From: Desulfovibrio aminophilus
Lineage (GTDB): Bacteria > Desulfobacterota > Desulfovibrionia > Desulfovibrionales > Desulfovibrionaceae
NCBI RefSeq assembly: GCF_023660105.1
Contig: NZ_JAMHGA010000032.1
Coordinates: forward strand, 16,834 to 80,833
DNA: 64,000 nt
Direction of reading: 5' to 3'
The position numbers were made by a program, and so were the translations under genes. Below the pieces are notes generated by a model, which saw only the letters and a list, made by a program, of their open reading frames with translations, was not told the origin of the DNA and did not search any database. Each line of letters opens with the position of its first letter. Position 1 is the stretch's first letter. Shown here one piece after another: positions 49,686 to 60,639 of the stretch.

Positions 49686-51374
49686 ATGGAAATGACCGGG
49701 GCCCAGATTCTGCTGGAGTGTCTGAAGCGCGAGGGCGTGGAGGTCGTGTTCGGCTTCCCGGGCGGCGCGGTGATCGACATCTATCACGAGTTGCCCAACT
49801 CCCCCATCAAGCACATCCTCGTCCGTCACGAGCAGGGCGCGATTCACGCGGCCGACGGATACGCCCGGGCCTCGGGCAGCGTAGGCGTATGCCTAGTCAC
49901 CTCCGGTCCCGGCGCGACCAACACGGTCACCGGGATCGCCACCGCCTACATGGATTCCATTCCCGTGGTCATCCTCACGGGCCAGGTGCCGACCAAGCTC
50001 ATCGGCAACGACGCCTTTCAGGAAGTGGACATCGTGGGCATCACGCGCCCCTGCACCAAGCACAACTATCTGGTGAAGGACGTGCGCGACCTGGCCCACG
50101 TGGTGCGGCAGGCCTTCTACCTGGCTCGCTCGGGACGCCCCGGGCCGGTGCTCGTGGACCTGCCCAAGGACGTGATGCAGGCCAAGACCGCCTTCAAGTA
50201 TCCCGAAGACGTGTCCATGCGCAGCTACAACCCGACCTACAAGCCGCACATCGGACAGGTGCGCAAGGTCGCCCAGCTGATCAAGAAGGCCGAGCGGCCG
50301 CTCATCTACTCCGGCGGCGGGGTCATCAGCTCCAAGGGCCACGAGGAACTGACCTGGCTGGCGCGCAAGCTGTCCATCCCGGTCACGTCCACGCTCATGG
50401 GCCTGGGGGCCTTCCCCGGCGACGATCCGCTCTGGCTCGGCATGCTCGGCATGCACGGCACCTACACGGCCAACATGGCCGTGAGCAACGCCGACCTCGT
50501 GCTGGCCGTGGGCGCGCGCTTCGACGACCGCGTCACGGGCAAGGTGAGCACCTTCGCGCCCAAGGCCACGTTGGTGCACATCGACATCGACCCGACTTCC
50601 ATCCAGAAGAACGTCTCCGTGCACGTGCCCCTGGTCTCGGACTGCAAGCTGGCCCTGGCCGCCCTGAAGAAGGACCTGGAGCAGGCCGCCGAGGAGCTGG
50701 ACTGGGCCGCCAAGCACAAGGCCTGGATCAAGCAGGTCAAGGCCTGGAACAAGGAGCATCCCCTGACCTACAAGGAGGGGACCGGCATCAGCCCGCAGTA
50801 CGTGGTGGAGACCATCGGCGAGCTGACCAAGGGCAAGGCCATCATCACCACCGAGGTGGGCCAGAACCAGATGTGGGCCGCCCAGTTCTTGAAGATCACC
50901 AAGCCGAACACCTTCCTCTCCTCGGGCGGCCTGGGCACGATGGGCTACGGCTTTCCGGCCGCCATCGGCGCGCAGATGGCCTTCCCCGGGGCCCTGGTCA
51001 TCGACATCGCCGGGGACGGCTCCATCCAGATGAACATCCAGGAGCTGGCCACGGCGGTCTGCCACAACCTGCCGGTGAAGATCGTGATCCTGAACAACGG
51101 CTACCTGGGCATGGTCCGGCAGTGGCAGGAGCTCTTCTACCAGAAGAACTACTGCGAAACCTGCATGGAGGCCCAGCCGGACTTCGTCAAGCTGGCCGAG
51201 GCCTATGGGGCCGCCGGGTTCCGCGTGACCGAGAAGAAGGACGTGGCGCCCGTCTTGAAGAAGGCCTTCAAGCTCAAGCAGACGGTCATCGTGGATGTGC
51301 GTGTGGAGCGTGAGGCGAACGTGTACCCCATGATCCCCGCCGGCGCGTCTCTCACCGAAATGCTGCTGGTGTAG
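49686..51374 (+). CDS. ilvB: acetolactate synthase large subunit
   Basis: 562 aa. ThDP- and FAD-dependent enzyme making acetolactate or acetohydroxybutyrate, the first common step to valine, leucine and isoleucine. [27 protein letters not shown] and the catalytic Glu in [17 protein letters not shown] are at the N-terminus. FAD-contact region is near [12 protein letters not shown]. The ThDP motif runs from [16 protein letters not shown] to ILNNGYLG. ilvN follows after 12 bases. Confidence 0.97.
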   Translation: MEMTGAQILLECLKREGVEVVFGFPGGAVIDIYHELPNSPIKHILVRHEQGAIHAADGYARASGSVGVCLVTSGPGATNTVTGIATAYMDSIPVVILTGQVPTKLIGNDAFQEVDIVGITRPCTKHNYLVKDVRDLAHVVRQAFYLARSGRPGPVLVDLPKDVMQAKTAFKYPEDVSMRSYNPTYKPHIGQVRKVAQLIKKAERPLIYSGGGVISSKGHEELTWLARKLSIPVTSTLMGLGAFPGDDPLWLGMLGMHGTYTANMAVSNADLVLAVGARFDDRVTGKVSTFAPKATLVHIDIDPTSIQKNVSVHVPLVSDCKLALAALKKDLEQAAEELDWAAKHKAWIKQVKAWNKEHPLTYKEGTGISPQYVVETIGELTKGKAIITTEVGQNQMWAAQFLKITKPNTFLSSGGLGTMGYGFPAAIGAQMAFPGALVIDIAGDGSIQMNIQELATAVCHNLPVKIVILNNGYLGMVRQWQELFYQKNYCETCMEAQPDFVKLAEAYGAAGFRVTEKKDVAPVLKKAFKLKQTVIVDVRVEREANVYPMIPAGASLTEMLLV

Positions 51375-51386
51375 GAGGGTAGCCGC

Positions 51387-52989
<1,603 letters not shown>

Positions 52990-53007
52990 CCTCCCCACCG
53001 CGACGTG

Positions 53008-53040
53008 AAGGGGCCCGCTTCGGCGGGCCCCTTTTTTGTT
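53008..53040 (+). terminator. intrinsic terminator after ilvC
   Basis: GGGGCCCGC, loop TTCG, GCGGGCCCC, then six T (53032-53037). A UUCG tetraloop with a long U-run: a textbook strong terminator. Confidence 0.92.
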
Positions 53041-53152
53041 ACGGACGTGTGAAGATCGTGCCCGGGGGATGATCGTCACACAGCCGCCCTGTCCCCCGGG
53101 CCGGGGCTGGGCTATGGTGCGCCCGGTTGCACCACTTCAGGAGGTTTGCACC

Positions 53153-53356
53153 GTGAACAATGATACGGAGTTGTTGCGCACCATCCTCGGCATCCCGGAC
53201 GACTACGGCTGGGACGAGCGCGAACGGAACCTGGCGGCCAGCCAGCTGCGCAACTGGGTCACGCAGTACGGCGAGGATGTGATCCGGGAAAAGCGGCGGG
53301 GGTTCCTGCTGAGCCTTTCCAACCAGGGACAGCGCGGACTGCGCGCCTACCTCTAG
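53153..53356 (+). CDS. small hypothetical protein
   Basis: 67 aa from a GTG start with a perfect AGGAGG at 53139-53144, 8 bases upstream; this decides the start over a longer frame. It reads as a mostly helical, charged protein (TILGIPDDYGWDERERNLAASQLRNWVTQYGEDVIREKRRGFL). No known family or motif. It stands alone between two terminators, so it should have its own promoter in 53041-53138, where I see no clear consensus boxes. Confidence 0.65.
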   Translation: MNNDTELLRTILGIPDDYGWDERERNLAASQLRNWVTQYGEDVIREKRRGFLLSLSNQGQRGLRAYL

Positions 53357-53370
53357 AGTTCCTCCGGCAG

Positions 53371-53399
53371 AAAGGCCGCCTTTGGGCGGCCTTCCTCAT
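53371..53399. terminator. bidirectional intrinsic terminator
   Basis: AAGGCCGCC (53372-53380), loop TTTG, GGCGGCCTT (53385-53393). It ends the 67-aa gene on plus (TTCCTCATT) and the ThiL-TrmO gene on minus (TTTCTG). Confidence 0.65.
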
Positions 53400-54772
53400 T
53401 ATTTCCCGCGCTTCTTGAGCGCGGGCTTCACGTCCACCACCGGAGTGCCGTCCACGGCCTCCAGGCCGTCCACCAGCAGGCTCGCGCCCTTGATCTCCAG
53501 GATGGTGACCTCGTGCAGGCCGATGGGGTTCGGCCGGTCCGGGGAACGGGTGGCCAGGACGCCGCGCTTGGGCACGTCCCGGTTGCCCCGGGGATGCACC
53601 CGCAGCACGCTCCGGTCGGCCAAGTGGAGCCAGGTCAGGAGTTGGATCTTTTGCCCGGCCTCCAGGCCGTCCAGGGCCGGAAGCAGGGCCGGGTCGAGGT
53701 CGATCCAGGCGCGCGGCGCGTCCTCGTCCTCGCACTTCGGAGCCTGATCGCGGCTGGCCAGGGGCGAGCGCACCCGGCCGATGGGCGCGAGCCGCAGGCC
53801 CGCACCGGCCGGGGCCGAGAAGTGGTCGTGGCCGGACACGGTCACCGGCACGCCGTTCAGGCGCAGGCCCGGCCGCTCCGATACCGCGCCGATGGCCCGC
53901 GCGCCGGGCAGCAGCTTCAGGATCGCCTCCAGGTCGCCGAGCGCGGCCACGCCCAGCAGGGCGTAGTCCTCGCCGCCGCGCAGGGCCAGTTCCAGGGGGC
54001 CCTGGCCGAGGGTCCCGGCCAGGGCCGTCAATTCGGGGTGCAGATCCCCGGCCGCGAGGTCCAGGTCCGCGCCCAGGTCCGGCCCCAGGAGCCGAGGCAG
54101 GTCACGGGCCAGGCCGTCGGACACGTCCATGAGCCCGCGCGCCAGGCCGCTTTCCGCCAGGGCCAGGCCTTCGGCCAGCCGGGGTTCGGGCCGCAGGTGC
54201 GCGGCGCAGCAGACCGGCCATTGTTCCCTGGCCGCCAGGCCGTCCCGTTCCAGAATCAGCAGCCCGGCGCGGGCCAGTCCCAGGTCGCCGACCACGAAGA
54301 GCGCGTCCCCGGGGCGGCAGCCCCCGCGCGCCAGCACGCGGCCAGCGGGGCCGGGGCGTCCCAGGGCGCAGATGTCCAGGCCCACGGTCTCGGCCCGGCT
54401 CAGGTCGCCTCCGGCCAGATGCACGCCGTGGGCCTTGGCCAGGGCCGCCATGCCCGCCAGCACGCCGTCCCAGAACTCCTCGCCGGGGCCCGGCGGGACC
54501 ATGAGCGAGAGGGTGAAGGCCAGGGCCTTGCCGCCCATGGCCGCGATGTCGCTCAGGTTCACGGCCAGGGCCTTGTGCCCGATGTCTTCGGGCGCGAAGT
54601 ACGAGCGCCGGAAGTGCACGTCCTCCAGGAAGAGGTCCGAGGTGGCCAGCAGGCCCCCGGCGACATCCAGGAGGGCGCAGTCGTCGCCGCGTTCCAGGAG
54701 GGCCAGGGGGCGGCCCGGGGGAAAATGGTGCTCGATGCGGGCCAGGAAGGCGTCTTCCGAGTTCAGGGGCAT
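53399..54772 (-). CDS. thiL: ThiL-TrmO fusion: thiamine-monophosphate kinase and tRNA m6t6A37 methyltransferase
   Basis: 457 aa in one uninterrupted frame from the ATG at 54772 (GGAGG upstream). Residues about 1-325 are ThiL: ERGDDCALLD, ATSDLFLEDVHFRR, HKALAVNLSDIAAMGG, GLMDVSDGLARDL, LRGGEDYALL. It phosphorylates thiamine monophosphate to thiamine pyrophosphate. Residues about 330-457 are a TrmO/TsaA (YaeB) domain: LAPIGRVRSPLA, QLLTWLHLADRSVL, RGVLATRSPDRPNPIGLHEV and DGTPVVDVKPALKKR. TrmO methylates t6A37 of tRNA-Thr with SAM. The two parts are normally separate proteins of unrelated pathways. It is last in the MATE operon, 19 bases after the helicase. Confidence 0.88.
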   Translation of the reverse strand: MPLNSEDAFLARIEHHFPPGRPLALLERGDDCALLDVAGGLLATSDLFLEDVHFRRSYFAPEDIGHKALAVNLSDIAAMGGKALAFTLSLMVPPGPGEEFWDGVLAGMAALAKAHGVHLAGGDLSRAETVGLDICALGRPGPAGRVLARGGCRPGDALFVVGDLGLARAGLLILERDGLAAREQWPVCCAAHLRPEPRLAEGLALAESGLARGLMDVSDGLARDLPRLLGPDLGADLDLAAGDLHPELTALAGTLGQGPLELALRGGEDYALLGVAALGDLEAILKLLPGARAIGAVSERPGLRLNGVPVTVSGHDHFSAPAGAGLRLAPIGRVRSPLASRDQAPKCEDEDAPRAWIDLDPALLPALDGLEAGQKIQLLTWLHLADRSVLRVHPRGNRDVPKRGVLATRSPDRPNPIGLHEVTILEIKGASLLVDGLEAVDGTPVVDVKPALKKRGK

Positions 54773-54791
54773 GGGGCCTCCAGTGCCGGTC

Positions 54792-56906
54792 CTATAGCAT
54801 TTCCAGATAGTCGCCCACAATGACCTTGAGCCCGAATCCGGGGAAGTTCACGCGGAACTTGTTGTCCTCCAGGCGGGCCACGATCTTGCCCGGGCCGAAG
54901 ATCTTGTGCTTGCAGCGGCCCAGTTCGCCGGGCGCGGCCGAGGGACCGGCGGACCGAGCCGGTTCGGAGGCCGCGGAGCGCTGGACGGGCGGCGGAGACA
55001 TCGGACGCACGCCGCCGAGATAGGACTCCTGGACCCGCCGGAAGCAGGCCTCGGGCAGTTCGCTGACGAAGGGCGAGGGAATGGCCGGTTCGGTGACGCC
55101 GTTGTAGCGGTTGTAGAGCGAGCCGGGCACGAACAGGGCCAGTTCGTCGCGGGCCCGGGTGCAGGCCACGTAGAGCAGGCGGCGCTCCTCCTCCAGGTCC
55201 TCGGGCCGGGACAGGGCCCGCTTGGAGGGAAAGCGGTCCTGGACCAGATCGATGACGAGCACGGCGTTCCACTCCAGGCCCTTGGCCGAGTGCACGGTGG
55301 AGAGCACCAGGGCGTCCTCGCGGCGGGACTCCTGCTGCTCGCCGTCCAGGCTCAGGTCGGCCAGGAAGGCGTCGATGTCCTGGTAGGCGGCCGCGATCTG
55401 GAGCAGCTGCTCCAGTCCGGCCTGGCGCTTGGGGTAGTCGTCCGGGAACTGGCTCACGAGGATGGGCGTGTAGAAGGCCAGGATCTGCTCCAGGGCCCCG
55501 GCCGGGGTCTTGGCCGTGCGGCGCAGGGTGTCCAGGTCGCGCAGCAGCCCGCCCAGCTCGGCGTGCTTCTTGACCTTCTTGTCGAGGAACTTCTCGTCCC
55601 CGGCCAGGATGGCCTGGGCGATGCGGGTGGCGGTCTTGGGGCCGACGCCCTTGATGTGGGCCAAGGCCCGCTGCCAGGAGAGCAGGTCCGCCGGGTTGCG
55701 GGCCAGCCGCAGGTAGGCCAGGGCGTCCTTGACGTGCGCGGCCTCGTGGAAGCGGATGCCGCCGTACTTCTGGTAGGCCAGGCCCATCTGGGAGAGCGCG
55801 GCCTCCAGGGGGAAGGACTGGTACCCGGCGCGGAAGAGCACGGCGATCTCGTGCAGGGGATGCTTGCGGGCCAGCTCGATGACCGTGTTGAGCACCTGCC
55901 GGGCCTGGGTCTGGTCGCTCAGGGGCTGGACGAGCAGGGGGCGGTCGCCGCCCCGGCGCGCGGCCACCAGGCGCTTGTCGAATTTCTGGATCGCGCCGTC
56001 CAGGATGTGGTTCGTCAGGTCCAGGATGGGCTGGGTGGAGCGGTAGTTGCGTTCCAGGCGGATGATCCTGGCCCCGGGGAAGTCCTTGGGGAAGTCCAGG
56101 ATGTTGGCTACGTTGGCCCCCCGGAAGGCGTAGATGGACTGGGCGTCGTCGCCCACGGCCATGACGTTGCCCTCGCGGCCCGCCAGCAGGCGCACGATGC
56201 GGGCCTGGACCAGGTTCGTGTCCTGGTACTCGTCGACCATGATGTAGCGGTGCCGGGCGCGCAGTTCCGCGCGCAGCTGCTCCCGTTCGCTCAGGGCCCG
56301 TTCCAGGAGGAAGAGCAGGTCGTCGTAGTCCGCCAGCCCGTGGCCGCGCTTGAAGCTTTCGTAGCCCGCCGCCAGGGCCTCCAGGTCGCCCAGGTAGGGC
56401 ATCAGGTGGTAGGCCTCGCGCTCCAGCAGTTCCTTGAGCGGCAGCTCCTTGTTGCGGGACTTGGTGATGCAGTCCGCCACCGTGGCCCGCTTGGGAAAGG
56501 AGCGGTCGGACTTGCCCAGGCCGAGCCCGTCGCGCACCTCGCGGATGGCGTCCTCGGAGTCGCCCCGGTCCATGAGCGTGATGCCGCCCGTGGTCCCCAC
56601 CAGCTCGGGGTGGCGGCGCAGCACGGAGTAGGCGAAGGAGTGGAAGGTGCCCCCGCCGGTACCGGTCAGGGGCCGGTTCAGCAGGGCCCCGGCCCGGGAG
56701 AGCATCTCCTGGGCGGCCTTGCGGGTGAAGGTCAGGAGCAGGATCTGCTCCGGCGGCACGCCCAGCTCCACGAGCCGGGCCAGGCGGTAGACGATGGTCC
56801 GGGTCTTGCCCGAACCGGCCCCGGCGATGACGAGCACCGGGCCGTCGGTGTGCAGCGCGGCCTGGAGCTGTTCGGGGTTGAGATCGCGTTCGAAGTCTAT
56901 GGGCAT
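54792..56906 (-). CDS. UvrD/PcrA-type DNA helicase
   Basis: 704 aa from the ATG at 56906. A superfamily 1A 3'-5' helicase: motif I IAGAGSGKTRTIVYR, Ia LLTFTRKAAQEM, II MVDEYQDTN, III GDDAQSIYAFRGA, IV RLERNYRSTQPIL, V STVHSAKGLEW, VI RRLLYVACTRARDEL. The C-terminus (KHKIFGPGKIVARLEDNKFRVNFPGFGLKVI) looks like the Tudor-fold tail by which UvrD/PcrA bind RNA polymerase. It may act in repair and transcription-linked unwinding. Its start overlaps the upstream gene by 10 bases. A longer frame of 1166 codons running upstream is a shadow. Confidence 0.92.
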   Translation of the reverse strand: MPIDFERDLNPEQLQAALHTDGPVLVIAGAGSGKTRTIVYRLARLVELGVPPEQILLLTFTRKAAQEMLSRAGALLNRPLTGTGGGTFHSFAYSVLRRHPELVGTTGGITLMDRGDSEDAIREVRDGLGLGKSDRSFPKRATVADCITKSRNKELPLKELLEREAYHLMPYLGDLEALAAGYESFKRGHGLADYDDLLFLLERALSEREQLRAELRARHRYIMVDEYQDTNLVQARIVRLLAGREGNVMAVGDDAQSIYAFRGANVANILDFPKDFPGARIIRLERNYRSTQPILDLTNHILDGAIQKFDKRLVAARRGGDRPLLVQPLSDQTQARQVLNTVIELARKHPLHEIAVLFRAGYQSFPLEAALSQMGLAYQKYGGIRFHEAAHVKDALAYLRLARNPADLLSWQRALAHIKGVGPKTATRIAQAILAGDEKFLDKKVKKHAELGGLLRDLDTLRRTAKTPAGALEQILAFYTPILVSQFPDDYPKRQAGLEQLLQIAAAYQDIDAFLADLSLDGEQQESRREDALVLSTVHSAKGLEWNAVLVIDLVQDRFPSKRALSRPEDLEEERRLLYVACTRARDELALFVPGSLYNRYNGVTEPAIPSPFVSELPEACFRRVQESYLGGVRPMSPPPVQRSAASEPARSAGPSAAPGELGRCKHKIFGPGKIVARLEDNKFRVNFPGFGLKVIVGDYLEML

Positions 56907-58198
56907 GCGTGGATTCCGAAGTGGCTCAGGATGAGGCGGCCCGCGTCGCGCATCCGCTCCGGCCGGTCCCCGGCCGAGTCGCGGAAGAAGGCGTCGACCG
57001 CCGTGTGCGTCCCGTCCCGGCCAAAGCGGCCGAACACGGCGTCCCGGTTGAACTTGGCCTTCAGGTCGAAGCCCGGCCGGGCCAGGCAGAGCAGGTCCGG
57101 CGGGGTCATGGCCGCGCCGGTCCCAGGGTACAGTTCGCGTCCGAAAAACACCTGTTCCATGACCCGCTCGCCCTGGAAGGTCAAGCCCAGGAGCGCTTCG
57201 CGGATTTCCCCGGCCAGCCGGTCGGCGTCCGCCTCCGAGAGCCGCCCCCGGCCGAAGCGGGCGCGCGCGTGGAGGTGGATGCGGCCGGGATCCAGGGCCA
57301 GGGCAGCGCTTTCCGGGGCGATCCGGGCGGCCTCCCACTCGGCCTCGGCCCCGTGCCTGCCGGGCGGCAGGAGCCGGAGCAGGCCGGCCTCGGCCAGCCA
57401 GCGGTTCAGGTCCACCTCGGTACGCAGGCCGGTGAAGCCGTGGTCGGCCAGGACCAGGAGCCGCTTGGGCTCGGGCAGGGCCGCGCAGCGTTCGAGAAAC
57501 TCGCCGATGAGCTCGTCCCAGAGGACGAGCAGGGCCAGACAGTCGGCGTGCAGGGGGTGGGACTCCTCGGCCACGGCGGACCAGAGGAAGTGGAACAGCC
57601 GGTCGGTCTCGGTGAGCACGAAGACGAACAGGTCCCAGGCCAGGTCCGGCCAGAGCAGGTCCAGGGCCGTGCGTCGCGAGGCCAGGGTGGCCCGCAGCCC
57701 GGCCAGGAGATACTCGGGATCGGCCGCGCCCCGGGTGGTGTCGGCCTCCAGGCGGTAGCCCCGGCGGGCCAGCTGTCCGGCCAGGAAGGGCGGGAACACG
57801 GCCCGCTCCAGGTCCCGGGCCACGAACCCGGCCACGAGCATGCCGCGCAGGGGCCGGGCCGGGTAGGTGTTGGGCAGGTTGACGACCCGGCTCGTCAGGC
57901 CGCGCGCGCCCAGGCGGTCGAAGACCGTGGGGCAGGCCACGTGCGTGGCGTCCACGATGGACAGTTCGTAGGAGGTCGGGTCCAGGCGGGTGAAGCCGAA
58001 CACGCCGTGGACCTCCGGGCCCTCGCCCGTGGCCAGGGAGGTCCAGTTCACCGGCGAGAGCTCGGGCAGCTCGGCCCGGATGCTCCCGGCCCCGGGCAGC
58101 AGCGTGGCCAGGTTGGGCAGCCGGGGGGCCAGGCGCGCGGCCAGGGACAGGGGCAGGCCGTCCAGTCCGAGGACCGCCAGCCTGGAGCGTTCCAGCAT
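56897..58198 (-). CDS. alkaline-phosphatase-superfamily hydrolase
   Basis: 433 aa. A type I phosphodiesterase/nucleotide-pyrophosphatase-like protein: first metal Asp in AVLGLDGLPLSL, nucleophile region in LSPVNWTSLATGEGPEVHGVFGF, second site TETDRLFHFLW, third LADHGFTGL, and a C-terminal GRFGRDGTHTAVDAFF. Such proteins cleave phosphodiester or phosphomonoester bonds, sometimes of lipids or nucleotides. No signal peptide or membrane segment is seen, so it is probably cytoplasmic. It overlaps both neighbours. Substrate unknown. Confidence 0.85.
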   Translation of the reverse strand: MLERSRLAVLGLDGLPLSLAARLAPRLPNLATLLPGAGSIRAELPELSPVNWTSLATGEGPEVHGVFGFTRLDPTSYELSIVDATHVACPTVFDRLGARGLTSRVVNLPNTYPARPLRGMLVAGFVARDLERAVFPPFLAGQLARRGYRLEADTTRGAADPEYLLAGLRATLASRRTALDLLWPDLAWDLFVFVLTETDRLFHFLWSAVAEESHPLHADCLALLVLWDELIGEFLERCAALPEPKRLLVLADHGFTGLRTEVDLNRWLAEAGLLRLLPPGRHGAEAEWEAARIAPESAALALDPGRIHLHARARFGRGRLSEADADRLAGEIREALLGLTFQGERVMEQVFFGRELYPGTGAAMTPPDLLCLARPGFDLKAKFNRDAVFGRFGRDGTHTAVDAFFRDSAGDRPERMRDAGRLILSHFGIHACP

Positions 58199-59079
58199 CA
58201 GCCCAGCACCACGTCGTACTTCTTGCCGAAGCGGGCCGGGTTGTAGGACAGCTTGGCCTTGCGCAGGCCCTCTTCGCCCAGGTCCTGTTCACGGTTGACG
58301 AAGGCGAAGTCCTTGGCCGCGTGTTCCAGGAACATCTGGTTGATGGCCTGGTAGGCCCCGGGGAAGCGGGTATCGGCCTTCTCGAAGTGGATCACCAGGG
58401 TGTCCTTGGACAGGCACTCGGCCACGGTGTAGGCCACGATGCGGCCCTCCACGCGCACGGTGCCGCCCATGAGGCAGGTCAGCCGGTCCATGTGCTGGAG
58501 CACGCGGGTGATGGCGTGGTTCTCGGCCTCCAGGGCCGGGGAGTGCTCGTTCTCCTCCTCGCGCCAGCGGAACCAGTCGGCCTGCATGTCGAGCACCTCC
58601 TCCACGCAGTCCGGGGTCATGCAGCTGTACTGCCAGAGGTTGTCGTTCTTGAACCGCTCCAGGTACTCGCGCTTCTTGCGGTAGGTCTCGCCGGGCAGGG
58701 CGACGAGGTCGGGCACGGAGTAGACGTAGTCCCAGTGGTCGCGGGCGGCGGTGAGGGCGATGCGGCGGTTGAAGGCGTCCTTCCAGATCCGGGCCAGGGA
58801 CTCGGGCACGCGGGTGAAGGTCCGGGCCTCGGTGACGCCCTTGCATTCGGCCCACTGGTAGTCGCCCCAGGGGCCCAGGGGGGCCCAGTGGACGAGGTTC
58901 GGGCGGGTCTGGCGGATCCAGACCAGGCCCTTGGAAAAGGCCCATTCCAGGCCGTAGTGCTCGGCCCAGCCCCAGATGTTGGCGAAGGCGTAGTCCGAGG
59001 TGACCTCCGGGGTGGCGGCCAGGAGCTGGCCGTAGTCGAACTGTCGGTCCAGACTCAGCGGTTCAAACGCGAGGGGCAT
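58198..59079 (-). CDS. DUF2156 (phosphatidylglycerol lysyltransferase C-terminal-like) protein
   Basis: 293 aa, soluble, GNAT-like double domain. The family start is FEPLSLDRQFDYGQLLAATPEVTSDYAFANIWGWAEHYGLEWAF. The second half has GGTVRVEGRIVAYTVAECLSKDTLVIHFEKADTRFPGAYQAINQMF and FVNREQDLGEEGLRKAKLSYNP, matching the aminoacyl-tRNA-using transferase half of MprF/LPG synthases. Without a membrane flippase part it may use another acceptor. A MATE transporter gene overlaps its start by 17 bases. Confidence 0.85.
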   Translation of the reverse strand: MPLAFEPLSLDRQFDYGQLLAATPEVTSDYAFANIWGWAEHYGLEWAFSKGLVWIRQTRPNLVHWAPLGPWGDYQWAECKGVTEARTFTRVPESLARIWKDAFNRRIALTAARDHWDYVYSVPDLVALPGETYRKKREYLERFKNDNLWQYSCMTPDCVEEVLDMQADWFRWREEENEHSPALEAENHAITRVLQHMDRLTCLMGGTVRVEGRIVAYTVAECLSKDTLVIHFEKADTRFPGAYQAINQMFLEHAAKDFAFVNREQDLGEEGLRKAKLSYNPARFGKKYDVVLG

Positions 59080-60475
59080 GCGCTGCTTCCTTTTTGCAGT
59101 GTTTGTGTTTGATCATGCCGTGGCAGGACCAGTCCTTGAAGGCGTAGACGTAGAGCATGACCAGGGACTGCGCGGCCTGGGAGACGAGCATGGAGATCCA
59201 GACGCCCGAGGCGCGGCCCATGACGAGGTGGCCGAGCACGTAGGCCAGGGGCAGGCGCAGGAACCAGGTGGCCAACCCCATGATGATCATGTTGAAGTGC
59301 GTGGCGCCCGCGCCGTTGAAGGCCCCGGACAGGATCATGGTGGTCAGGGTGAACGGGATGGCCAGCAGGTTCCAGAACAGGTAGCTCACGGCCTCGCGCT
59401 GGACCGCCGGGTCCGGAGCCAGGAAGGCCGCCAGGGGCTCCAGGAACTGCCAGACCACCAGGGCCACGGCCACGATGCAGACCAGGCCCACGAACAGAAT
59501 GCGGTAGCCGTAGGAGCGGGCCTCCTCGAAGCGGCCCGCGCCCAGGGAATGGCCCACCAGGATGCCCGCGGTCATGTTGAAGGCGAAGGCGGGCAGGAAG
59601 AGCAGGGACTCCACGCGGATTCCGGCGGACATGCCCGCCAGGGACGCGACGCTGTCCCGGGGCAGGGCCGCGGTGATGGCGTAGAGCACGAGATAGCCCG
59701 AGTGCCAGACCACCTGCATGGCCACCGAGGGCCAGGAGACCTTGGTGAGGTACGGCAGGGCCCGGCGCACCCAGCGCCAGGGCGCGAAGATGTTCCGGGC
59801 CAGCAGGCCCTCCTTGCGCAGGGCCAGCACGTTGGCGGCCGCGCCCAGGGTCACGGACCAGAACGTGGCCCAGGCCAGGCCCTTGTAGCCCAGCTCCGGC
59901 AGGCCCCACCAGCCCAGGCCCAGGCCCAGGTCGCCCACAGTGTTCAGTACCGTGACCACGGCCATGGAGTAGAGCGGGAAGAAGACCTGCTTGCGGGCGC
60001 GGAACACGGCGTTGAGCACGAGGAGCAGGGAGTAGGACGGCAGGAGCAGGAGATAGACCCAGAGGAAGTATTCCGTGACCGGCCGGATGGCGGCGGGCAC
60101 CTGCAGGGCCGAGAGGAGCAGGCTCTTCAGGGGCAGGCCCAGGAGCAGCAGGACGCCGCCCATGCCCAGGCCCAGGCTGAGGCACAGGCCCACGTAGCGC
60201 CGGGCGCGCAACCGCTTGCCCGCGCCCAGGGACTGGCCGATGGCGGCCACGCCCGCGTTGGCCACGGCGGTGGCCACGATGAGGAAGAAGAACAGCGACT
60301 GGGTGATGATCCCCAGGGAGGCCTGGACCTCGCGGTTGATGCGTCCGGCGGTCCAGACGTCCACGAAGCCGATGAGGAAGTTGAAGACCATCATCAGGAT
60401 CTGGGGCCAGGACAGGGTCCAGATGGTGCGGTAGGGCGACTGGTCCAGGCCCTCGGGGGAACGGCTCACGCTCAT
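59063..60475 (-). CDS. MATE-family efflux transporter
   Basis: 470 aa from the ATG at 60475; codons upstream in the same frame lack a ribosome binding site. Twelve hydrophobic segments in two halves. MATE features are RTIWTLSWPQILMMVFNFLIGFVDVWTAGRI in helix 1 and AAIGQSLGAGKRLRARRYV-type repeats in both halves (the second is VGHSLGAGRFEEAR). It exports drugs or other organic compounds against Na+ or H+. First gene of a five-gene operon with DUF2156, the AlkP protein, the helicase and ThiL-TrmO. Confidence 0.92.
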   Translation of the reverse strand: MSVSRSPEGLDQSPYRTIWTLSWPQILMMVFNFLIGFVDVWTAGRINREVQASLGIITQSLFFFLIVATAVANAGVAAIGQSLGAGKRLRARRYVGLCLSLGLGMGGVLLLLGLPLKSLLLSALQVPAAIRPVTEYFLWVYLLLLPSYSLLLVLNAVFRARKQVFFPLYSMAVVTVLNTVGDLGLGLGWWGLPELGYKGLAWATFWSVTLGAAANVLALRKEGLLARNIFAPWRWVRRALPYLTKVSWPSVAMQVVWHSGYLVLYAITAALPRDSVASLAGMSAGIRVESLLFLPAFAFNMTAGILVGHSLGAGRFEEARSYGYRILFVGLVCIVAVALVVWQFLEPLAAFLAPDPAVQREAVSYLFWNLLAIPFTLTTMILSGAFNGAGATHFNMIIMGLATWFLRLPLAYVLGHLVMGRASGVWISMLVSQAAQSLVMLYVYAFKDWSCHGMIKHKHCKKEAAHAPRV

Positions 60476-60573
60476 GGGGGATCGGCTTCCTTGCGGCCGG
60501 GGGCGCCCGGCGATCCGGGAACCATAGTCATTCTCCGACGTTTGCCAAGGGGGGCTGGGCAAGGTGGCCGCGC

Positions 60574-60602
60574 TTTACTTTTTATGCAGGCGCAAACATA
60601 AT
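60574..60602 (+). promoter_or_regulatory. promoter of the ModE-like regulator, with inverted repeat
   Basis: TTTACT (60574-60579), 17 bases, CATAAT (60597-60602). The region between -35 and +1 holds CAGGC (60587-60591) and GCCTG (60603-60607) as an inverted repeat, and TTATG/CATAA arms, so the regulator may control itself. Confidence 0.5.
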
Positions 60603-60639
60603 GCCTGTACCTGACGAGGATTCAGTCAAGGAGGCCGCC

